Shown here in pieces: positions 58,760 through 64,000 of a stretch of DNA of 64,000 nucleotides. This DNA comes from Lachnoclostridium sp. UBA1175. Lineage in GTDB: Bacteria > Bacillota > Clostridia > Lachnospirales > Lachnospiraceae. The translations under genes and the position numbers were made by a program. Each line of letters starts with the position of its first letter. Within the stretch, counting starts at the first letter, position 1. Under the pieces are notes generated by a model. It was given only the letters and a program-made list of their open reading frames with translations, ran no database searches and was not told the origin of the DNA. The stretch is from the NCBI GenBank assembly GCA_002311665.1, contig DBYX01000005.1, positions 10,764-74,763 on the forward strand, given 5' to 3'.

Positions 58760-59653
58760 ATGGGAAGAGGAAGTTACACCGCTGCGGACTGGGCGAAGCT
58801 TCGCAACAGCCGCAATCTCGGGGACGCGAACAGTGAGACGGAGATTTTCCGCAGAACATCCTGCGATCCGCGGTTCGACCCCAAATTTATCCAGGCGCGC
58901 GAGGCGCGGGATTCCGAGGATCATCCGGAATCGCTGCCGATCATCCTCGGTCTGGACGTGACGGGCTCGATGGGCTATCTGGCGAAGGCCGTCGCGCAGG
59001 AGTCGCTCAATGAGACGATGATGAAACTGTACTCGACGAACGTGATCAAGGATCCGGCGCTGATGTTTGCGGCGTACGGAGATTATCAGGATATGTCCCC
59101 GCTGCAGGTGACGCAGTTTGAGTCCGACATCCGGATCGCGGAGCAGCTGTTGGACCTCTGGCTGGAAAACTGCGGCAGCGGCCGCGTGTCGCTCAGCGCG
59201 CTGTGGTATTTTGCGGCGAAACACACGAAACTTGACAACTACGAGAAGCGAAACAAGAAGGGATTCCTGATCACCATCGGTGACAGCGCGGAGTGCCGTC
59301 GCCTCGGCATCAACGGGCAGGCTTTCTATGAGAGAGTGTTCGGCGAGTCCTTCAACGCGAGTGAGGAGGATATTCTCGCGGAGGCACAGGAGAAGTTTGA
59401 GGTGTTCCACCTCTTCCTCGACGATGATCTGAGAAGATGCGACTCGATCGTGAATCTCCTTCCTGGCCACACGATGGCGATCCGGACGAACGAGATCGCG
59501 GTGATCCCCGAGCTTCTGATCAGCGTGATGCAGCTTTCTCTGGGTATGTCGTTGAGCGATGTTCTGGCACAGTGGGATGCGCTGAAGCGGCCGATCGTGG
59601 AGCAGGCGCTCTCGTACCTGGCTATCAAAACAGACGGAGGTCTTGTATTTTGA
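58760..59653 (+). CDS. VWA-domain protein (TerY-like MIDAS)
   Basis: A 297-residue soluble protein. After an N-terminal segment ('GSYTAADWAKLRNSRNL') comes a von Willebrand A fold with a metal-ion-dependent adhesion site Asp66-Val-Thr-Gly-Ser70 in 'ILGLDVTGSMG', and further strands 'ALMFAAYGDYQD' and 'GFLITIGDSAEC'. There is no signal peptide, so it acts in the cytosol, like the VWA proteins of tellurite-resistance-type (Ter) and chaperone-like complexes. TCAAGGGAGG lies upstream of ATG 58760. The stop codon overlaps the TTG start of the PurA-like gene, so the two are translationally coupled. Role is likely a scaffold for the neighbouring proteins. Confidence 0.82.
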   Translation: MGRGSYTAADWAKLRNSRNLGDANSETEIFRRTSCDPRFDPKFIQAREARDSEDHPESLPIILGLDVTGSMGYLAKAVAQESLNETMMKLYSTNVIKDPALMFAAYGDYQDMSPLQVTQFESDIRIAEQLLDLWLENCGSGRVSLSALWYFAAKHTKLDNYEKRNKKGFLITIGDSAECRRLGINGQAFYERVFGESFNASEEDILAEAQEKFEVFHLFLDDDLRRCDSIVNLLPGHTMAIRTNEIAVIPELLISVMQLSLGMSLSDVLAQWDALKRPIVEQALSYLAIKTDGGLVF

Positions 59654-60897
59654 GCACGCGAACCGTTCGCGCAGTGATCGGTAAGAATTTCGGTGATGAG
59701 GGCAAGGGGCTGGCTGTGGATTACTTCTGCAGCCGGTCCCCGGAGGCCCTGGTGGTCAAACATAACGGGGGAGCTCAGGCCGGGCACACTGTGGAACAGG
59801 GCGAGAGAAGGTTTGTGTTCCACCAGCTGTCGGCGGGCTCCTTTCGTCGTTCCGACACCCTGTGGGCGCGCACCTACTATCCCGATCTCTACAAACTGCG
59901 CGAGGAAGTCGAAGAATTTGCCGCGGTCGCGGGCTTCCGCCCGACCGTGTACAGTGACGCCGCCGCACCTGTGACGCTGATCGACGACGTCATCGTCAAT
60001 ATGCTTCTGGAGACGCGCCGGGGCGCCGCGAGACACGGCAGCTGCGGAATGGGCATCTACGAGGCGAACCTGCGGACCCGGGCCGGTTTCGGCCTCACCG
60101 TGGGCGATTTTCTCTCGTGCGATGCGGCCACACTGACGGCGCGCATCCTGCGGACGCGCGAGGAGTACACGAGGAAACGGATCGCGGATGCACTCGCCGC
60201 CGTGGAGGCGGACAGAGCCGGTGAGGCGTTCCCTGCGGACGATGACTGCAAGCAATACCTCGAGCTTCTCGCATCGGAAAATGTCGTCGAAAGCTATGTC
60301 GACGAGATGCTCCGAAACGCCGCGGCATTCACGGAGATCGCGGGCGATGTCGGCGCGCTTCTTTCGAAACGGGAAAACATCGTGTTCGAGAGCGGGCAGG
60401 GGCTTCTTCTGGACGAGGACAACCGCCGTTTCGCACCGCACATCTCGGCCTCGAAGACGGGGCTTCGGAATCCGGTTGCGATCCTTGCGGAGCACGGGCT
60501 TGAGCCGACCGAGGCGGTCTACGTCACAAGAACTTATGTCACGCGCCACGGCGCGGGGCCGCTCCCGTATGAGTGTACGCGTGAGGCGCTCGGCATCGCC
60601 GCGGAGGACGCCACGAACGTCGAGAACCCGTGGCAGGGGCGCATCCGCTATGCGACGCACGGCACTGCGGAGGAGTTCACGGAGCCGGTGCTCGAGGATC
60701 TGCGGGGCAGCGGCGTCGGACAGAACCTGCGGTGTTCCCTCTTCGTCACGCATTTCGATGAGACGGGGCACAGGTTTCTGACGGCGGACGGGCCGGAGAC
60801 TGCGGCGAGTTTCCTTGCGCGCGTTCCGGTGAGGGACACATTTGCCGGATACTATGCCGCGGCGGGCAGGGAAGCGGCGGATGTCGCGGAGTTGTGA
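59650..60897 (+). CDS. Divergent adenylosuccinate-synthetase (PurA) homologue
   Basis: A 415-residue P-loop ligase-fold protein. The N-terminal 'GKNFGDEGKGLAVDYF' keeps the PurA loop with the general base Asp16; 'HNGGAQAGHT' keeps the catalytic His46 but replaces His-Asn of the normal GGHNAGHT by Ala-Gln; 'VFESGQGLLLDEDN' (246-251 and on), 'SCGMGIYEANLRTR' and 'VTRHGAGPLPYE' (298-304) are recognisably PurA-like but altered, and the end 'NPWQGRIRY' differs from the standard GRPRR(T/C)GW segment. So it may join aspartate or another amine to a nucleotide other than IMP. The start is TTG 59650 with GGAGG (59636-59640) nine bases upstream, overlapping the VWA stop. Coupling to a VWA and pseudokinase argues against a housekeeping purA. 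Confidence 0.8.
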   Translation: MSTRTVRAVIGKNFGDEGKGLAVDYFCSRSPEALVVKHNGGAQAGHTVEQGERRFVFHQLSAGSFRRSDTLWARTYYPDLYKLREEVEEFAAVAGFRPTVYSDAAAPVTLIDDVIVNMLLETRRGAARHGSCGMGIYEANLRTRAGFGLTVGDFLSCDAATLTARILRTREEYTRKRIADALAAVEADRAGEAFPADDDCKQYLELLASENVVESYVDEMLRNAAAFTEIAGDVGALLSKRENIVFESGQGLLLDEDNRRFAPHISASKTGLRNPVAILAEHGLEPTEAVYVTRTYVTRHGAGPLPYECTREALGIAAEDATNVENPWQGRIRYATHGTAEEFTEPVLEDLRGSGVGQNLRCSLFVTHFDETGHRFLTADGPETAASFLARVPVRDTFAGYYAAAGREAADVAEL

Positions 60898-61008
60898 CGG
60901 ACAATGCGGCGCGTGCGCGCGGAATCGGTTCTTTTCGGCGGAAAATGACACATTTTACGGCGAAACGGATGTTCCGGCGCGGGAATTCCGGCGGAGGGAA
61001 GAAACCCG

Positions 61009-61038
61009 TTGACGGAAGGAAAAGCAATCCGATACAAT
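61009..61038 (+). promoter_or_regulatory. Promoter of the GH5 gene
   Basis: TTGACG (61009-61014), 18 bases, TACAAT (61033-61038). Confidence 0.65.
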
Positions 61039-61083
61039 GTGTGAGGGCAGGAGAAACCGGGCCTTACAATGAGGAGGAAAACT

Positions 61084-63171
61084 ATGATCGATAAGAGTAC
61101 AAACAACAGACTGTCGCGCGGGCTGGCGGCCGTGCTCGGTGCTGTGCTGTTGCTGAGCGCAGTGCTCGGCGGCTTCACGCGCGGCGCGGAGGCGCGCAAT
61201 GCGTCGAACGGAGGAAGCGTTGTCTCGGGCGCTGTCAGCGCGGCGGGAGAGCAGCTGTCCGGCAAGTCGGCAGCAGAGATCGTCGATATGATGGGGATCG
61301 GCTTTAACATCGGCAACACTTTTGACGCGGTCGGCGGCTACGGGATCACACACGAGTCTTCGTGGGGCAACCCCAAGATCACGAGGGAGCTGATCCACGC
61401 GTTGAAGGAGGCCGGCTTCAGTGTCATCCGGCTCCCGATCACCTGGAACCAGGAGATCGACGCGTCGAGGGGCTACAAGATCAACGAGGCGTTCATGAAC
61501 CGCGTGCGCGAGGTCGTCGACTGGTGCTACGAGGAAGGCCTGTTCGTCATCATCAACACGCACCACGAGGCGTGGCTCGAGAGGAAGACGCTCGACAAGG
61601 ATTACCGCAAGGTCGGCGAGGAGTTGAAGGCCGTCTGGGAGCAGATCGCGGACGCGTTCGCGGAGTACGACCAGCACCTGATCTTCGAGGGAATGAACGA
61701 GCCCCGCATGAAGGGCTCCGTGGTCGAGTGGACCGGCAGCAAGGATGCGTACAAGGCGATCAACTACCTGGCGCAGGTATTTGCCGAGACGATCCGCGGC
61801 AACGGCAAGGGATACAACGGTGAGAGATGCCTGATGATCCCTGCGTACGCGGCCTCGAGCTCAACGAACATTATGGAGACGCTCTCCCTCCCGTCCTACG
61901 AGGGGAAGGTCGTGAGCAACCTGATCGCCTCGGTGCACTGCTACGCACCGTACGATTTCTGTCTGAAGGACACGCAGATGACCTTCGGAAGCTCGGACGA
62001 GGCGTCCGTGGAGGCCATCTTCAAGGCCATCCGCAGCGTGTTCCTCGACAACGGCATTCCGGTCGTGATCGGTGAGACGAGCGCGACGGAGAAGGAAAAT
62101 ACGGAAGAGCGCGTAAAATGGGCGACCTGCATGGGACGTCTCTCGCAGGCGTACGGCATGCCGATCGTGATCTGGGACAACGGCGTCAACTCCAGGAAGG
62201 GCGGCGAGAGCCATGCATACATTGACCGCCGCACGTGTGAACTGAACTATCCCACGGTCGTGAAGGCGCTGTTCGACGGCGCCAAGAGCACCAAGCGCGG
62301 CAGCGCGCTGAAGGACGACGGCGGCGAGTCCGGCGGCAACACCGGCATCGCGGGAACCTCACTCTGGAGCGACGCGAACGGCAAAGTTCCGGCGAAGGAA
62401 TGGGATCATACGTACATTTCGATGGGCGCGAAAGCGACGTGGTTCGGCGAGGGTCGTTCCTTCGCGATCGTGTACACCGGATCGGGCGAGCCGAAAATGA
62501 TCCTCGACAGCGAGACCAAGCAGAAATGGTGGATCCCCGTGGAGCCCACGCGCTACGAGACGAAGGGCGACCGCAAGGTGATCTGGTACGACTATGATAC
62601 GATCAAGACGACGCTCGAGGGATTCGGGATCACCGATCCGTCGGATCTGCGCAACTTTATGATCATTGCGACGACCACGGACGTCAAGACATACGAGGTG
62701 ATCGTGACCGGCGAGACGCAGGTCACCTACATGGTGAACGGCCAGCGGTATGCGGTCGGCAGCGAGCTGCCGGAGGAACCGAAGTTGCCCGACTGGGTGT
62801 TCGTCGGCTGGTATCTGTCGAAGACGTACGATGAGGAGTTCACGGCGGAGACGAAGCTCGAGGGCGACGCCGTCGTGTATGCGATGCTTCGTCTGAAGAC
62901 CGACGAGGAGATCGCGGCGGAGATCACGCCGACACCGGAGCCGACGGCCACACCCGTGCCCACGGCAACGACGGCGCCCACGGTGACAACGGCACCGACG
63001 CCGGAGCCCGAGGCGACGAAGGCACCCGCGGAGACGTCCGAGTCGCAGAAGGACAATCATCCGTCCTCCACGGGCTGGACGATCATCATTATCGTAGCCG
63101 TGATCGCTCTTGTGATCGTCTGTGCGGTCATCTTGCGGCTTGTTAGCAAGCGCGGCGGAAAGCAGGAGTGA
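61084..63171 (+). CDS. Cell-surface GH5 endoglucanase with InlB-B repeat and C-terminal anchor
   Basis: A 695-residue secreted enzyme. A signal peptide (about 1-37) precedes a GH5 catalytic domain (about 60-400): 'MGIGFNIGNTFDAVG', 'VIRLPITWN', 'INTHHEAW', acid/base Glu206 in 'FEGMNEPR' and nucleophile Glu331 in 'VVIGETSATEK'. A beta-rich carbohydrate-binding-like region (~420-545) and one InlB-B-type repeat ('FVGWYLSKTYDEEF', ~545-610) follow, then a Thr/Pro/Ala linker and a membrane helix (about 661-685) ending Lys/Arg-rich. It should cut beta-1,4-glucan at the cell surface. AGGAGG precedes ATG 61084. The repeat type is shared with the 2269-residue protein. Confidence 0.92.
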   Translation: MIDKSTNNRLSRGLAAVLGAVLLLSAVLGGFTRGAEARNASNGGSVVSGAVSAAGEQLSGKSAAEIVDMMGIGFNIGNTFDAVGGYGITHESSWGNPKITRELIHALKEAGFSVIRLPITWNQEIDASRGYKINEAFMNRVREVVDWCYEEGLFVIINTHHEAWLERKTLDKDYRKVGEELKAVWEQIADAFAEYDQHLIFEGMNEPRMKGSVVEWTGSKDAYKAINYLAQVFAETIRGNGKGYNGERCLMIPAYAASSSTNIMETLSLPSYEGKVVSNLIASVHCYAPYDFCLKDTQMTFGSSDEASVEAIFKAIRSVFLDNGIPVVIGETSATEKENTEERVKWATCMGRLSQAYGMPIVIWDNGVNSRKGGESHAYIDRRTCELNYPTVVKALFDGAKSTKRGSALKDDGGESGGNTGIAGTSLWSDANGKVPAKEWDHTYISMGAKATWFGEGRSFAIVYTGSGEPKMILDSETKQKWWIPVEPTRYETKGDRKVIWYDYDTIKTTLEGFGITDPSDLRNFMIIATTTDVKTYEVIVTGETQVTYMVNGQRYAVGSELPEEPKLPDWVFVGWYLSKTYDEEFTAETKLEGDAVVYAMLRLKTDEEIAAEITPTPEPTATPVPTATTAPTVTTAPTPEPEATKAPAETSESQKDNHPSSTGWTIIIIVAVIALVIVCAVILRLVSKRGGKQE

Positions 63172-63210
63172 CGGGAGCCATTTTCCGAAAAAAAGAGTAA
63201 AGAATAAGCG

Positions 63211-63253
63211 ATCCGGCGGGGCGTGTCGGCGATGACGGCTCCGCCGGATTTTT
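63211..63253 (+). terminator. Terminator of the GH5 gene
   Basis: ATCCGGCGG (63211-63219) and CCGCCGGAT (63241-63249) pair around a 21-base loop, followed by TTTT. Confidence 0.78.
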
Positions 63254-63266
63254 CAGCGGAAAATTA

Positions 63267-63296
63267 TTGACTTTGAAAAACGGTATAGTGTATAAT
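63267..63296 (+). promoter_or_regulatory. Promoter of pckA
   Basis: TTGACT (63267-63272), 18 bases, perfect TATAAT (63291-63296). A CGGAAAAT element (63257-63264) ends three bases before the -35. Confidence 0.78.
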
Positions 63297-63389
63297 GATT
63301 TTGATTGGGCTTGTTCTGATCCGAGTAGCATTTTGCGCTTGTACAACAGACCGAAACGGTCTTATATTGATAAGAAAGAGGTGCACAGC

Positions 63390-64000
63390 ATGGCAAACAT
63401 TGATTTGACAAAGTACGGCATCACCGGAACCACCGAGATTGTTTACAATCCCTCCTATGAGATGCTGTATGAGGAAGAGACCAAGAAGGATCTCACCGGC
63501 TATGAGGTTGGTGTGGAGACCGAGCTTGGTGCGGTTAACGTAATGACCGGTATCTACACCGGACGTTCCCCCAAAGACAAGTACATCGTTATGGATGAGA
63601 ATTCCAAGGACACCGTATGGTGGACGAGCGATGAGTATAAGAACGACAACCATCCGATGAGCGAGGATGTTTGGGCTACCGTTAAGGATATCGCAAAGAA
63701 GGAGCTCAGCGGAAAGAGACTCTTCGTTATGGATGCTTTCTGCGGCGCTAACAAGGATACCCGCATGGCTGTTCGCTTCATCATGGAGGTTGCTTGGCAG
63801 GCTCATTTCGTAAAGAACATGTTCATCCAGCCTACCGCTGAGGAGCTTGCTGCTTTCGAGCCTGACTTCGTTGTTTACTGCGCTTCCAAGGCTAAGGTTG
63901 AGAACTACGAGGAGCTTGGCCTCAACTCCGCGACCTGTGTTGCTTTCAACACGACGTCCCGCGAGCAGGTTATCATCAACACCTGGTACGGCGGTGAGAT
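63390..64000 (+). CDS. pckA: Phosphoenolpyruvate carboxykinase (ATP), 3' end outside the window
   Basis: The first ~203 residues of an ATP-type PEPCK, open to the right edge. 'EIVYNPSYEMLYEEE', 'GAVNVMTGIYTGRSPKDKYIV' (the conserved TGRSPKDK oxaloacetate-binding segment) and 'LFVMDAFCGAN' are family landmarks; a full protein would be about 530-540 residues. It interconverts oxaloacetate and PEP, in gut anaerobes often running toward succinate with ATP gain. AAAGAGG lies about eight bases before ATG 63390. Strong promoter and T-ending, optimised codons (GTT, GCT) unlike its neighbours suggest very high expression. Confidence 0.95.
   Translation, partial: MANIDLTKYGITGTTEIVYNPSYEMLYEEETKKDLTGYEVGVETELGAVNVMTGIYTGRSPKDKYIVMDENSKDTVWWTSDEYKNDNHPMSEDVWATVKDIAKKELSGKRLFVMDAFCGANKDTRMAVRFIMEVAWQAHFVKNMFIQPTAEELAAFEPDFVVYCASKAKVENYEELGLNSATCVAFNTTSREQVIINTWYGGE

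Larger units (their letters stand above)
2109..63264. repeat. Dispersed 8-mer ATTTTCCG / CGGAAAAT, 43 copies by hand count
   Basis: Exact copies of ATTTTCCG read on the + strand start at 2109, 4378, 5396, 10269, 15044, 17530, 18830, 20937, 24532, 25570, 25673, 31154, 40425, 43447, 44455, 47369, 55483, 56702, 56795, 58844 and 63180. Copies of the complement CGGAAAAT start at 2605, 5423, 8507, 13727, 21683, 25534, 27498, 30413, 31162, 38381, 38782, 40218, 43723, 48171, 50800, 53459, 54593, 55408, 57654, 60275, 60939 and 63257. Twenty-seven carry the longer 9-mer CGGAAAATG. Base composition predicts about one or two 8-mers. Copies fall in several reading frames and in both orientations equally; 18 lie between genes. 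Two inverted pairs form perfect arms (5396-5430 and 31154-31169). No known feature type explains it. Confidence 0.8.

Noticed and set aside
2109..63264. Chi or KOPS interpretation of the dispersed 8-mer
   Set aside because: Both classes are strongly polar relative to replication; here orientation is balanced (21 to 22) over 64 kb.
1..64000. CRISPR arrays, insertion sequences, prophage genes, tRNA or rRNA genes
   Set aside because: No spaced direct repeats, transposase, integrase, phage structural proteins or tRNA/rRNA-like sequence was recognised by eye; small tRNAs between genes could be missed without a scan.

Overview
The window looks like chromosome from a fairly GC-rich anaerobic Firmicute, most likely a gut or rumen clostridium near Lachnospiraceae. 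That placement is inferred from the gene content: thiW/cytX thiamine salvage, a BMP-type nucleoside ABC transporter, an NrdG-type radical-SAM activase, ATP-type PEP carboxykinase, InlB-B-type repeat surface proteins, a GH5 glucanase and many c-di-GMP proteins. There are 38 complete protein genes and two at the edges (the first may lack its 5' end; pckA is cut by the right edge). I saw no rRNA, tRNA, insertion sequence, prophage or CRISPR array.

Layout: 1-5.4 kb holds a LURP-one-like protein, a PhoR-like kinase, and a response regulator / ABC exporter / second kinase group with three phased TTAACC repeats before the exporter. 5.4-10.3 kb is a thiamine-salvage operon (thiW-thiM-thiE-thiD-cytX) behind a TPP riboswitch, a terminator and a long structured leader. 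10.3-15.4 kb has a small membrane protein, a DHH phosphoesterase with an extra C-terminal domain, and a 1039-aa TIR / membrane / coiled-coil / beta-propeller protein. 15.4-21.9 kb has a Na/phosphate cotransporter behind a Pho-box-like repeat array, a repeat-bearing membrane protein, a stand-alone FakA-like domain, tatD, a DUF3810-like membrane metalloprotease candidate and ksgA. 21.9-31 kb has a lipoprotein, an AI-2E-family exporter behind a promoter and about 330 nt of structured untranslated sequence, and a nucleoside uptake system in which both ATPase domains and one permease are a single polypeptide. 31-40.3 kb has an NrdG-like activase, a 2269-aa secreted repeat protein and a lipoprotein. 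40.4-47.3 kb has tadA and a c-di-GMP cluster around galactokinase. 47.4-53.6 kb has asnS, an isolated metal ABC permease, queT with a preQ1-I-like riboswitch, and a DHHW/MBOAT acetylation pair. 53.7-64 kb has a phosphoesterase, a cytosolic ParB-like/BMP fusion, birA, a cassette of zinc-ribbon pseudokinase + VWA + divergent PurA homologue, a GH5 glucanase and pckA.

Two things stand out. First, the 8-mer ATTTTCCG/CGGAAAAT occurs 43 times by hand count where about 1.5 would be expected, on both strands equally and in several reading frames; 27 copies carry the 9-mer CGGAAAATG. It looks like an undescribed genome-signature element. Second, the pseudokinase-VWA-PurA-like cassette (57.7-60.9 kb) has the layout of an uncharacterised nucleotide-linked signalling or conflict system. 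The cytosolic ParB-BMP fusion, the one-piece ABC transporter and the TIR propeller protein are further unusual architectures.

All calls rest on reading the sequence and on remembered family motifs. No database search or folding program was run.
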